A stretch of DNA of 64,000 nt, from the NCBI RefSeq assembly GCF_000383575.1, contig NZ_KB911579.1, positions 3,008,523-3,072,522 on the forward strand, in the 5' to 3' direction. The position numbers were made by a program, and so were the translations under genes. The notes beneath the pieces were generated by a model. That model saw only the letters and a program-made list of their open reading frames with translations, was not told the origin of the DNA and ran no database searches. Positions 23,003 to 31,262 of this stretch are shown here, in pieces (position 1 is the stretch's first letter; each line of letters begins with the position of its first letter). This stretch comes from Salinispora oceanensis (GTDB lineage: Bacteria > Actinomycetota > Actinomycetes > Mycobacteriales > Micromonosporaceae).

Positions 23003-24328
23003 GTGAATCCGAAGCGGATCCTTGTGGTGGGTGCCGGACACGTCGGGCTCTACGCGGCGCTGCGGCTGTCGAAGAAGCTCGGCCCGCGGGAGGCCGAGGT
23101 TATCGTCGTTGACCCGCAGCCCCACATGACCTATCAGCCGTTCCTCCCAGAGGCGGCGGCGGGCAGTATCTCGCCCCGGCACTCCGTGGTGCCGTTGCGG
23201 CGGGAGCTGCGCCGATGCACCGTCGTCGTGGGCGCGGTCACTCAGATCGACCACGCCACCAAGACCGCGTTGGTCCAGCCGATCGCCGGTCCGACCCGCG
23301 AGATCCGGTACGACCAGGTGGTCATCGCCCCCGGTTCGGTCTCCCGGACGCTGCCGATTCCCGGGCTGCACGAGTGCGGCATCGGCTTCAAGACCATCGG
23401 CGAGGCGATCTACCTGCGCAACCATGTGCTGGATCGGCTCGATGTCGCCGCGGCCACGCTGGATCCGGCGCTGCGCCAGCGGGCTCTGACGTTCGTCTTC
23501 GTCGGCGGGGGTTACGCCGGCATCGAAGCGCTCGCCGAGATGGAGGACATGACCCGGAGCGCGCTGCGGTACTACCCGGAGCTGAACCCGGACGACATGC
23601 GGTGGGTGCTCGTGGAGGCGACGCAGCGGGTGCTGCCCGAGGTCGATCCGGACATGGGTGCCTACACGGTGCGGCAACTCCTCCGGCGCAGGATGGACAT
23701 TCGGTTGGGTACCCGGCTGGAGTCCTGCGTTGACGGGCTGGTGAAGCTCTCGGACGGCGACAGTTTCCCGGCCGACACGATCGTCTGGACGGCCGGGGTG
23801 AAGCCCTCGCCGATGCTGGACTCGACCGACTTCCCCCGCGATGAGCGGGGGCGGGTCACCTGCCAGCCCACGCTGCAGGTCGTCAACGGTGATCAGGTGG
23901 TGGCGGACGCCTGGAGCGCCGGGGACTGCGCCGCGGTGCCGGATCTGACGAAGGAGCCCGGCAGCTACTGCTCGCCGAGCGCCCAGCACGCGGTGCGTCA
24001 GGCGAACCGGATGGCCGACAACATCGTCAACGTGATCCGGGGCCGGGAGCCGGTGCCCTACCAGCACCAGCACGCCGGCAGCGTCGCCAGCCTCGGCCTG
24101 TACAAGGGGGTGGCGCAGGTGTATGGCATCAAGATGAAGGGCCTGCCCGCCTGGTTCATGCACCGGACCTATCACATGAGCCGGATCCCCTCGCTGAACC
24201 GAAAGGTCCGAGTGGTCGCGGACTGGACGTTGGCGTTCTTCCTCAAGCGTGAGGCTGTCGCTCTCGGCCAGCTGCATGATCCGCGCGAGGAGTTCGTTGA
24301 GGCATCGCAGCCGGTCAGCCCCCGCTGA
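23003..24328 (+). CDS. ndh: Type II NADH dehydrogenase (FAD, NDH-2)
   Basis: NDH-2 is a peripheral membrane flavoprotein passing electrons from NADH to menaquinone without pumping protons. The 441-residue protein has the FAD-binding GAGHVGLYAALRL at its N-terminus, the quinone and flavin-side segment HMTYQPFLPEAAAGSISPRH, the NADH-binding VFVGGGYAGIEALAEMED near residue 170, and ADAWSAGDCAAVPD near residue 305. The C-terminus carries hydrophobic and aromatic residues suited to membrane contact. GTG at 23003 is chosen because it sits directly before the FAD fold; the longer frame from 22925 adds unrelated residues. It is monocistronic, between the MoxR operon and a tRNA gene. Confidence 0.92.
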   Translation: MNPKRILVVGAGHVGLYAALRLSKKLGPREAEVIVVDPQPHMTYQPFLPEAAAGSISPRHSVVPLRRELRRCTVVVGAVTQIDHATKTALVQPIAGPTREIRYDQVVIAPGSVSRTLPIPGLHECGIGFKTIGEAIYLRNHVLDRLDVAAATLDPALRQRALTFVFVGGGYAGIEALAEMEDMTRSALRYYPELNPDDMRWVLVEATQRVLPEVDPDMGAYTVRQLLRRRMDIRLGTRLESCVDGLVKLSDGDSFPADTIVWTAGVKPSPMLDSTDFPRDERGRVTCQPTLQVVNGDQVVADAWSAGDCAAVPDLTKEPGSYCSPSAQHAVRQANRMADNIVNVIRGREPVPYQHQHAGSVASLGLYKGVAQVYGIKMKGLPAWFMHRTYHMSRIPSLNRKVRVVADWTLAFFLKREAVALGQLHDPREEFVEASQPVSPR

Positions 24329-24477
24329 CCAGGGGTGTAGGGCTCGGCCGGTGGCGTGGCGCGGCGCCGCGACGGGCCAGGCGGAGCCCGGGCGCCCGGG
24401 ACTGCGGGTACGCCTGCGGGCCGCAGACCGGTTACGGTGGCACTGCACCGTCGCGTGTCGGCGTGTCGGTGTCACCC

Positions 24478-24558
24478 GCCCGGGTGGTGGAATGGCAGAC
24501 ACGGCCGCCTTAAAAGCGGCTGCCGAAAGGCGTGCGGGTTCGATCCCCGCCCCGGGCA
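24478..24558 (+). tRNA. bldA: tRNA-Leu (anticodon UAA), bldA type
   Basis: The 81-base sequence folds as a class II tRNA: acceptor stem GCCCGGG/CCCGGGC, a D-arm, anticodon stem GCCGC/GCGGC around the loop CTTAAAA giving anticodon UAA, a 13-base variable arm (TGCCGAAAGGCGT) and T-arm GCGGG-TTCGATC-CCCGC, ending with discriminator A. CCA is not encoded. It reads UUA, the rarest leucine codon in high-GC actinomycetes. In Streptomyces the equivalent gene bldA controls development and secondary metabolism. The symbol is given on that basis; a regulatory role in this organism is inference. Confidence 0.93.
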
Positions 24559-24684
24559 CCTGCGGTCAGCCGCCGTCGGGGCATCGTCCAACACCGGCAC
24601 TGTGCGATCTCCACGAATCCGCTTGGCCGTTTATCCTTGTAGCTGCACGTTGACGTGCAACGACCCCCTGAGGGAGGCCTGACA

Positions 24685-25500
24685 GTGAAGACCTCGAACC
24701 CGGTGCTCGCCCGGCTCGGCCAGGCGGCCGAGCGTGAGCGGGCCACCGGGTACGCCCCGACCGGGCCGTACGGACAGCCCGGCTACCCCCAGCAATACCC
24801 GACGCAGGCCGGCTACCCGGCCGCGCCGCCGGCCGTCAACACCATGACGGTTGACGACGTGGTGGTGAAGACGGTCAGCCTACTCGGCATCCTCGGCGTG
24901 GTCGCCGCTGCCGCGTGGGTGATGATCCCGGAGGCGCTGCTCGGCGTCGCGTGGATCGGCGCCGCAATGGTCGGCCTGGTGCTCGGCCTGATTATTTCGT
25001 TCTCGCGGATGGCGAACCCGGCGCTGGTCGTCGCGTACGCCGTCGTCGAAGGCGTGCTTGTTGGTGCCGTCAGCAAGTACTTCGAGACGCTCTACGACGG
25101 CATCGTGCTCCAAGCGGTCGTGGCCACCTTCGGCGTCTTCTTCCTGATGGCGATGCTCTACCGGGCCAAGGCCATCCGGGCCACCCCGAAGTTCGTCAAG
25201 GGCATGGTCGCGGTGATGGCCGGCCTCTTCGCGGTCATCATGATCAACCTGGTGTTGTCGCTCTTCGGCATCAACACCGGGCTGCGCGACGGCAGCCCGC
25301 TGGCGATCGGGTTCAGCCTCGTCGTCATCGTCGTGGCGGCGCTCAGCTTCGTGCTGAGCTTCAAGGAGGTCGAGGACGGCGTCCGGATGGGGCTGCCGCA
25401 GCGCTACTCCTGGGTCGCCGCCTTCGGCATCCTGGTGAGCCTCATCTGGCTCTACATCGAGATCCTTCGGCTGTTGAGCTACTTCCAGGGTGACGACTGA
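24685..25500 (+). CDS. Bax inhibitor-1 / YccA family membrane protein
   Basis: A 271-residue protein with a cytoplasmic N-terminus rich in Pro, Tyr and Gln (YGQPGYPQQYPTQAGYP) and about seven membrane helices. The YccA/BI-1 pattern is visible in MANPALVVAYAVVEGVLVGAVSKYFE and in the C-terminal helix VSLIWLYIEILRLLSYF. Family members modulate membrane proteases or act as pH-sensitive ion leaks; nothing here shows which. GTG at 24685 follows GGGAGG. A strong hairpin terminator follows, so the gene is probably monocistronic. Confidence 0.92.
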   Translation: MKTSNPVLARLGQAAERERATGYAPTGPYGQPGYPQQYPTQAGYPAAPPAVNTMTVDDVVVKTVSLLGILGVVAAAAWVMIPEALLGVAWIGAAMVGLVLGLIISFSRMANPALVVAYAVVEGVLVGAVSKYFETLYDGIVLQAVVATFGVFFLMAMLYRAKAIRATPKFVKGMVAVMAGLFAVIMINLVLSLFGINTGLRDGSPLAIGFSLVVIVVAALSFVLSFKEVEDGVRMGLPQRYSWVAAFGILVSLIWLYIEILRLLSYFQGDD

Positions 25501-25510
25501 TCGTCTCCGC

Positions 25511-25557
25511 GAAACGGCGATGCCCGGCCTGCGTAAGCGGCCGGGCATCGCCGTTTC
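25511..25557. terminator. Intrinsic terminator after the YccA-type gene
   Basis: A perfect 19-bp inverted repeat (25511-25529 with 25539-25557) with a 9-base loop begins 11 bases after the stop codon. Confidence 0.85.
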
Positions 25558-25654
25558 CAGCTGACGATCGGGGGCCGGCTGCTCCGCGGTGCCGGCCCGC
25601 CGGCGACGACGTCGGTCGGCGCTGTTGACGGGCAGGCCACCGACGGTTCCGGCG

Positions 25655-25660
25655 TAAACT
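25655..25660 (+). promoter_or_regulatory. -10 hexamer for a leaderless small gene
   Basis: TAAACT is followed by exactly seven bases and the GTG start at 25668, with no ribosome site between, predicting a leaderless transcript. Confidence 0.5.
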
Positions 25661-25667
25661 CGGCGCC

Positions 25668-25991
25668 GTGGACCAGGCCGGGGACTTGAGGCGGACGGTG
25701 GAGCTGATCGTGCGACAGGTGGGGCACTGGCAACCGCCACGGTGGGCCGCGAGTGCTGCCGGTGGAGATGTCTCCCGGGCCGACCTCGTGCACCGGCTCG
25801 TGCAGGAGCTCGCGGATCTGGCCGCCGACGCCGAGGCGCGGCCCCGCCGGGTCGTGCCCCGACTCGACCACGACCTTGCCCTGCCGGACCAACTGCGGGT
25901 GGTGGTGGCCGATCTGCTTGCCGCAACGGCCTCGGATGCGGCGCTGGCGCAGGCCACCAGCGCGGTCACGGCGACCCGCGTGGCCCTCTGA
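25668..25991 (+). CDS. Small conserved-looking hypothetical protein
   Basis: A 107-residue soluble protein without cysteine, signal peptide or membrane helix. It is helical and acidic-basic mixed, with ADLVHRLVQELADLAADAEA and QLRVVVADLLAATASDAALA repeats of heptad-like spacing. I recognise no family. Support for a real gene comes from coding-like third positions, a precisely placed -10 box for a leaderless start, and clean flanking terminators (25511-25557 and 26000-26028) that isolate it as a single transcription unit. Confidence 0.65.
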   Translation: MDQAGDLRRTVELIVRQVGHWQPPRWAASAAGGDVSRADLVHRLVQELADLAADAEARPRRVVPRLDHDLALPDQLRVVVADLLAATASDAALAQATSAVTATRVAL

Positions 25992-25999
25992 GGGGCAGC

Positions 26000-26028
26000 G
26001 GGGGCCGGCCCGCAGCGGGCCGGCCCCC
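26000..26028. terminator. Bidirectional terminator between convergent genes
   Basis: A perfect 12-bp inverted repeat (26000-26011 with 26017-26028), loop gcagc, lies between the convergent small gene at 25668 and the thiolase gene. Confidence 0.85.
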
Positions 26029-26034
26029 GGAACC

Positions 26035-27297
26035 TCAGTTCAAACGTTCGATCAGCATGGCCATGCCCTGGCCGCCGCCGACACACATCGTCTCCAGGCC
26101 GAACGTGGCGTCGTGCCACTGTAGGGCGTTGAGCAGGGTGCCGGTGATCCGCGCGCCGGTCATGCCGAATGGGTGACCGACGGCGATGGCGCCGCCCATC
26201 ACGTTCAGCTTCTCCTCTGCTATGCCCAACTGCCGGTAGGAGGGGATCACCTGCGCGGCGAAGGCCTCGTTGATTTCCACCAGGTCCACGTCGTCAATGG
26301 TCATCCCAGCCCGCTTCAAGGCCTGTTTCGATGCCTCGACCGGGCCGAGCCCCATGATCTCCGGCGAGAGCGCGGTCACGCCGGTCGAGACGATTCGCGC
26401 CAGGGGGGTTACCCCGAGTTCGCTCGCCCGCTGCGCGCTCATGATCACTACGGCGGCGGCGCCGTCGTTGAGGGGGCAGCAGTTGCCGGCGGTGATTCGG
26501 CCGTCGGGTCGGAAGACCGGATCCAGCTGGGAGACGGCGGAGCGGGTGACACCGGGTCGGGGGCCGTCGTCGGCGCTGACCACGGTGCCGTCCGGGGTGG
26601 TCACCGGGGTGATCTCCCGAGCCCAGAACCCGGCGGCGATCGCCTGCTCGGCGCGGTTCTGGCTGCGCACGCCGAACTCGTCCATCTCGGCCCGCGTGAT
26701 GCCGTGAATCTGGGCCAGGTTCTCCGCGGTCTGCCCCATGGCCAGGTAGATGTCGGGCAGGTCGCCGGTGTCCCGCGGGTCCGTCCATGCCTCGGCTCCG
26801 CCCTTGGCGCGCGCCGTTGAACGCTCCCGCGCGGCGCTGAAGCGGGGGTTCTCCCAGCCCCCACCGACGAGCGCCTGTGCCTCCGGCGGCAGACCGTCGG
26901 AGGTGCCCCGGGCGTACCGGGAGACGGTCTCGACGCCGGCGGAGACGAAGATGTCACCCTCGCCTGCCCGGATCGCGTGCATCGCCATCCGCGTGGTCTG
27001 CAGGGACGACGCGCAGTAGCGGGTCAGGGTGGCTCCGGGCAGGTCGTCGTGCCCCATCAGGGTGGCGACCACGCGGGCCAGGTTGAAGCCCTGCTCACCG
27101 CCGGGAAGACCACAACCCAGGTACAGATCGTCGATTTCGCTCGGGTCGAGCTGGGGGATCTTGTCGAGGGCGGCCTGCACGATGGTGGCGGTGAGGTCAT
27201 CCGGGCGGAGCTCGCGCAGGGACCCCTTGCGGGCCCGGCCGATGGGGGAGCGGGCGGTGGCGACGATGACAGCATCGCGGGACGACTCAATCGGCAT
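26035..27297 (-). CDS. fadA: Acetyl-CoA C-acyltransferase (thiolase)
   Basis: Degradative-type thiolase, which cleaves 3-ketoacyl-CoA with CoA in beta-oxidation. The 420-residue protein has the nucleophile Cys95 in TRYCASSLQTTRM, the NEAFAAQV motif, GHPFGMTG with the catalytic His and the second active-site cysteine in CVGGGQGMAM. A -10 box (TAGGTT, complement 27304-27309) lies six bases before the ATG and no ribosome site is seen, so the mRNA is probably leaderless. No hydratase/dehydrogenase partner is adjacent; an acyl-CoA dehydrogenase lies at 61378. Confidence 0.95.
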   Translation of the reverse strand: MPIESSRDAVIVATARSPIGRARKGSLRELRPDDLTATIVQAALDKIPQLDPSEIDDLYLGCGLPGGEQGFNLARVVATLMGHDDLPGATLTRYCASSLQTTRMAMHAIRAGEGDIFVSAGVETVSRYARGTSDGLPPEAQALVGGGWENPRFSAARERSTARAKGGAEAWTDPRDTGDLPDIYLAMGQTAENLAQIHGITRAEMDEFGVRSQNRAEQAIAAGFWAREITPVTTPDGTVVSADDGPRPGVTRSAVSQLDPVFRPDGRITAGNCCPLNDGAAAVVIMSAQRASELGVTPLARIVSTGVTALSPEIMGLGPVEASKQALKRAGMTIDDVDLVEINEAFAAQVIPSYRQLGIAEEKLNVMGGAIAVGHPFGMTGARITGTLLNALQWHDATFGLETMCVGGGQGMAMLIERLN

Positions 27298-27303
27298 GGG
27301 CCA

Positions 27304-27309
27304 AACCTA
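27304..27309 (-). promoter_or_regulatory. -10 hexamer for leaderless thiolase transcript
   Basis: Reading leftward, TAGGTT is followed by six bases and the thiolase ATG at 27297, with no purine-rich ribosome site. Confidence 0.5.
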
Positions 27310-27355
27310 ACCGGTCAGTAACATCGGGCGGAAGCCGTGCCGGACCCGGGAAATG

Positions 27356-28168
27356 TCACCGCGGCCGACCGTGCCGAGCCGCCATCGTCGTGGCAGCGGC
27401 CACCGCCGGGAAGAGAGCGTGCGCCCACACCCGGTACCCGTCGGCAGACGGGTGGAAGCCGTCCTGGCAGAACGTGCCGGCGTCGGCCCGGAAGACCGGA
27501 CCGGCCTCAGTGGCGAGATCCACCACCGTCCCGCCGGCGGTGAGTACCGCGAGGGTCTGGGCGCGCGCCATCCGCCGACCGGACCAGCCGACCAGGTGCC
27601 GTAGCGGGGGTGCGATCGCGCGTACCGCCCCGAGGTCAGGGCACGTCCCGACCACGACCTCGACCCGCGCCGCTCGGAGCCGGCGCACGGCGGCCCCGAG
27701 GTAGGCGGCGGCGTCGGCCGACCAGCGCAGGGCGGTGGCGTCGTTCGCGCCAATCAGGATCACCGCCACATCGGGTCGTTCCCCGAGCAGCGCCCGAGCG
27801 ACCTGGGTGGCCAGATCCGCCGAGCGGGAGCCCGAGACGCCCACGCTGGAGAGGTGGACCAGTTGCCCGGGCGACCCCTCAGCGAGCAGGTAGGCCAGCT
27901 GCCCACCGACGGTCTCCGGTAGCCGGCTCACCCCGACTCCGAGTGCGGACGAGTCCCCGAGGAGCACGAGCCGCAGCGGGGGAGCGTCGGCCTGGCCGAC
28001 CGTGGCCTGCAGGGCCAGCCCCAGCTCGGGTTGGGCGTAACGTCGATGTCGGGCGGCGAAGGCCTGTCCAGCCAGGAGGGCGGCGCCCCCCACCACCGCG
28101 GCGGTGAAGTAGCCGGCCGCGGCCCGCCCGAGCCGGCGGGAGAAGCCCGGGCGGAAGCGGTAGGTCAC
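27356..28168 (-). CDS. SGNH/GDSL hydrolase, membrane-anchored (first paralog)
   Basis: A 270-residue SGNH esterase or lipase. A single N-terminal hydrophobic helix (AAAGYFTAAVVGGAALLAG) anchors or exports it. The SGNH blocks are present: LLGDSSALGVGV with the nucleophilic Ser near residue 73, a Gly in block II, VILIGANDAT near residue 140 and DGFHPSADGY with the Asp-His pair near residue 240. The GTG start overlaps the stop of the upstream paralog (GTGA), so the two are co-translated. The substrate is unknown; cell-wall acyl esters are plausible for an exported member. Confidence 0.9.
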   Translation of the reverse strand: MTYRFRPGFSRRLGRAAAGYFTAAVVGGAALLAGQAFAARHRRYAQPELGLALQATVGQADAPPLRLVLLGDSSALGVGVSRLPETVGGQLAYLLAEGSPGQLVHLSSVGVSGSRSADLATQVARALLGERPDVAVILIGANDATALRWSADAAAYLGAAVRRLRAARVEVVVGTCPDLGAVRAIAPPLRHLVGWSGRRMARAQTLAVLTAGGTVVDLATEAGPVFRADAGTFCQDGFHPSADGYRVWAHALFPAVAAATTMAARHGRPR

Positions 28169-29250
28169 GGTGCCACCGCCCCGTGCTCACTGCTCCGCTC
28201 CTGCATGCCATCCTCTCCACTGTGGGGTGCGTCCACCGCTGGGTCGGACTGGGGCACGGCACCGAAGAAGGCCCGTCGGCGTAGCTGCGCCCACCGACCC
28301 GCCGGGCCGCGATCGCGGCCCCGAACCTGGGCGCCGCTGACCTCGGTCCCCGCGTGCCGCGCCGCCTCCTGGGCGGCCTCCGGCAGTGACCGTACGCCTC
28401 GGGTCCGCGATGGCGAAGCCCCGCGCTCCGGCCCTGCCCCGAGGGCGGAGAGGACGGTCGGCAGCAACGCTGCCACGGCCATCGCGTAGCCCTCAGCCGA
28501 CGGGTGGAATCGGTCCCACGCGAACATTCGGGCCGGCTCCGCCGTGAACCGGGGACCGAGCAGGTCGCCGAGGGAGACTGTCGCGCCGCCGGCCTCGACC
28601 ACAGCGACCGTCTGGGCGGCGGCGAGCTGGCGACTCCAACGGCGGGCCAGCCAGCGCAGCGGCGGCTGGATGGGGCGGATCGCCCCCAGGTCCGGGCAGG
28701 TGCCGACGACCACCGCACAGCCGGCGGCGCGAAGCGTGGTCACCGCCTCGATCAGGTAACGCACGGCCACGGCGGGCGGGGTGCGATTGGTGACATCGTT
28801 ACCGCCGATCAGGATGACGGCGACATCGGGTCGGGCTTCGAGCGCCGCCTCGACCTGGTGGCGCAGCACGGCGGAGAGCGCCCCCACCACGGCGAACCGG
28901 TGCAGCCGGACCGGTCGGTGTAGCCGGCGGGAAACGCCGGTGGCGAGCAGCGCCCCCGGTGTTTCGCGGCGGCGGTGCACGCCGTAGCCGGCAGCGCAGG
29001 AGTCGCCCAGTACGACCATGGTGACCGCTGGGCCGGGCAGCTTTGCCCCGTAGACTCCATCGCAGCGCGGCGGTGGTGCCTCCGCTGGTGGGATGCTTCG
29101 CCGCGCCTGCCGGGCCTGGCCGATCAGGACACCGCCGGCGGTAGCCGCCGCGGCGGCCGTGGCGCCGGCGCCGAGCACGACCAGTCGGGTGACGCGCCAC
29201 GCGACCTGCCAGCGTGGACCGGCCGGGACAACGGAATCAGCGACCCCCAT
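28165..29250 (-). CDS. SGNH/GDSL hydrolase (second paralog)
   Basis: A 361-residue homolog of the adjacent gene. The N-terminal helix LVVLGAGATAAAAATAGGVLI precedes the SGNH blocks VVLGDSCAAGYGVHRRRE, VILIGGNDVTNR and DRFHPSAEGY. It differs from its neighbour by a C-terminal extension of about 75 residues, basic and Arg/Ala-rich, with no recognised domain. The shared order and the four-base overlap indicate tandem duplication followed by divergence. The substrate is unknown. Confidence 0.88.
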   Translation of the reverse strand: MGVADSVVPAGPRWQVAWRVTRLVVLGAGATAAAAATAGGVLIGQARQARRSIPPAEAPPPRCDGVYGAKLPGPAVTMVVLGDSCAAGYGVHRRRETPGALLATGVSRRLHRPVRLHRFAVVGALSAVLRHQVEAALEARPDVAVILIGGNDVTNRTPPAVAVRYLIEAVTTLRAAGCAVVVGTCPDLGAIRPIQPPLRWLARRWSRQLAAAQTVAVVEAGGATVSLGDLLGPRFTAEPARMFAWDRFHPSAEGYAMAVAALLPTVLSALGAGPERGASPSRTRGVRSLPEAAQEAARHAGTEVSGAQVRGRDRGPAGRWAQLRRRAFFGAVPQSDPAVDAPHSGEDGMQERSSEHGAVAP

Positions 29251-29372
29251 GCACCGACATTACGCGAACCCGTCACCGGACACCCGCGCCGTGCCGGCTC
29301 CCTGCCACCAGGAACTGGCACTGGCCCGGCTTGTGCCGGCGCGGCACGCTGGCATTGGGAAGGAGTGAGGAG

Positions 29373-29729
29373 ATGGGGAAGACACTGCACCGACGGGCGG
29401 CGTTTCTCGCGTTGGCCCGGGCGCTCGTGGTCGGCGTACGAGGTGGGCCCGGTCTCGGGACGCGGGTGGCGGCGCTGCCCCGGATGATCCTGGCGACCGT
29501 CCGGGGGCGGTATGACGGGGGCCTTCGGCTGGCGCTGATGACCGCCGCCACGGCGTACATCGTCTCTCCGGTTGACCTGCTGCCGGAGCTTGGCCTGGCG
29601 CTGCTCGGGCTGGCCGACGACGCGGTCATGGTCACCTGGCTCGCCGGCAGCGTACTCGCCGAGACCGAGCGGTTCCTGGAGTGGGAGGCGCGCCAGGCTT
29701 CGGTCGTCCCGGGCGAGATGGCGGGCTGA
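29373..29729 (+). CDS. DUF1232 (YkvA-like) small membrane protein
   Basis: A 118-residue protein with the DUF1232 signature: RLALMTAATAYIVSPVDLLPE, then LALLGLADDAVMVTWLAGSVLAE. The family consists of small, poorly understood membrane proteins. The ATG at 29373 is preferred because AAGGAGTGAGGAG lies immediately upstream, although the frame stays open further left. It is divergent from the SGNH pair and 82 bases before the cystathionine beta-synthase gene. Confidence 0.88.
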   Translation: MGKTLHRRAAFLALARALVVGVRGGPGLGTRVAALPRMILATVRGRYDGGLRLALMTAATAYIVSPVDLLPELGLALLGLADDAVMVTWLAGSVLAETERFLEWEARQASVVPGEMAG

Positions 29730-29811
29730 CGGGACGTAGGCTGAGCGCGACATCCGTATTCGTCTGCCCGGCCGCCCACCCGGCGGCACCGGAGGAGAAG
29801 GGCACAACCAG

Positions 29812-31182
29812 GTGCAGTACTACGACAACGTCGTCGAGTTGATCGGCAACACCCCGCTGGTACGCCTGCGCAACGTGACCGAGGGCATCCAGGCCACCGT
29901 GCTGGTGAAGGTGGAGTACGTCAATCCCGGCGGATCGGTCAAGGATCGGATTGCCCTGCGCATGGTGGAGGACGCCGAACAGGCGGGGATCCTCCGGCCG
30001 GGCGGCACGATCGTCGAGCCGACCAGCGGCAACACCGGGGTCGGGCTGGCGCTGGTGGCCCAGCTCAAGGGCTACCGGTGCGTCTTCGTCTGCCCGGACA
30101 AGGTCAGCCAGGACAAGCAGGACGTGCTGCGTGCCTACGGCGCCGAGGTGGTCGTCTGCCCGACCGCTGTCGCGCCCGCGGATCCACGCTCCTACTACAA
30201 CGTCTCCGATCGCCTGGCCCGGGAGATCCCCGGTGCCTGGAAGCCCAACCAGTACGCCCACCCGGCGAACCCCCGCTCCCACTACGAGACCACCGGTCCG
30301 GAGCTGTGGGCGCAGACCGAGGGTCGGATCACCCACTTCGTCGCGGGGGTGGGCACCGGTGGCACGATCTCCGGTATCGGGCGCTACCTGAAGGAGGCGT
30401 CGGCGGGGCGGGTCAAGGTGATCGGCGCTGACCCGGAGGGGTCGGTCTACTCCGGCGGCACCGGGCGGCCGTACCTGGTTGAGGGGGTCGGTGAGGACTT
30501 CTGGCCGGAGACCTACGACCGGGAGATCGCCGACGGGATCGTTGAGGTCTCCGACAAGGCGTCGTTCGAGATGACCCGTAGGTTGGCCCGGACCGAGGGG
30601 CTGCTGGTCGGTGGCTCCTGCGGGATGGCGGTGGTCGCGGGGCTGGAGGTGGCCCGTGCGGCCGGTCCGGACGACGTGGTCGTGGTACTGCTGCCGGACG
30701 GGGGGCGGGGCTACCTGTCCAAGATCTTCAACGACTCGTGGATGGCCCGGTACGGCTTCCTGGACAACTCTGGCAACGAGCCGACCATCGCCGAGACCCT
30801 CGCCAGCAAGCCGGGTGGGTTGCCGGAGCTGGTGCACGTGCACCCGACCGAGACGGTGCGGGACGCGATCGACTACCTGCGCGAGTACGGCGTCTCCCAG
30901 CTGCCGGTGCTGAAGGCTGAACCGCCGGTGGTAACCGGCGAGGTGGCCGGGTCGGTCGCGGAGCGGGACCTGCTCGATGCGCTCTTCACCGGCCAGGCGC
31001 AGCTGCACGACACCATCGAGCGGCACATGGCCGCGCCACTGCCGATGATCGGTGGTGGGCAGCCGGTCAGCGAGGCGGTGGCCCTGCTGGAGAAGTCCGA
31101 CGCCGCTCTGGTGCTGATCGACGGCAAGCCGAAGGGGGTTCTCACCCGGCAGGACCTGCTCGCCCACCTCGGTTCCCGCTGA
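29812..31182 (+). CDS. cbs: Cystathionine beta-synthase
   Basis: A PLP enzyme joining homocysteine and serine to cystathionine, the first step of reverse transsulfuration. The 456-residue protein has the N-terminal PLP fold with Lys44 in NPGGSVKDRIALRM, the phosphate-binding TSGNTGVGLALVAQ and GTGGTISGIGRYL, followed by two CBS domains from about residue 335 (MAAPLPMIGGGQPVSEAVAL in the second). GGAGGAGAAGG precedes the GTG. Bacterial members with CBS domains can respond to adenosyl ligands; the ligand here is unknown. It works with the cystathionine gamma-synthase/lyase at 41368. Confidence 0.95.
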   Translation: MQYYDNVVELIGNTPLVRLRNVTEGIQATVLVKVEYVNPGGSVKDRIALRMVEDAEQAGILRPGGTIVEPTSGNTGVGLALVAQLKGYRCVFVCPDKVSQDKQDVLRAYGAEVVVCPTAVAPADPRSYYNVSDRLAREIPGAWKPNQYAHPANPRSHYETTGPELWAQTEGRITHFVAGVGTGGTISGIGRYLKEASAGRVKVIGADPEGSVYSGGTGRPYLVEGVGEDFWPETYDREIADGIVEVSDKASFEMTRRLARTEGLLVGGSCGMAVVAGLEVARAAGPDDVVVVLLPDGGRGYLSKIFNDSWMARYGFLDNSGNEPTIAETLASKPGGLPELVHVHPTETVRDAIDYLREYGVSQLPVLKAEPPVVTGEVAGSVAERDLLDALFTGQAQLHDTIERHMAAPLPMIGGGQPVSEAVALLEKSDAALVLIDGKPKGVLTRQDLLAHLGSR

Positions 31183-31197
31183 CGGACGCTGGATCAA

Positions 31198-31245
31198 CCC
31201 GGCAGGGCCCTCGCCGACCTGGGCGTGGGCCGGGGCCCTGCCGGG
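31198..31245. terminator. Terminator between convergent cbs and GNAT genes
   Basis: A perfect 13-bp inverted repeat (31198-31210 with 31233-31245) with a 22-base loop lies between the two stop codons. Confidence 0.8.
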
Positions 31246-31262
31246 CACCTCGCCAGCCGGAG

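Noticed and set aside
22931-24559. 542-codon minus-strand open frame antisense to the NADH dehydrogenase and tRNA genes
   Set aside because: It lies opposite a well-supported gene and includes the tRNA. No domain is visible.
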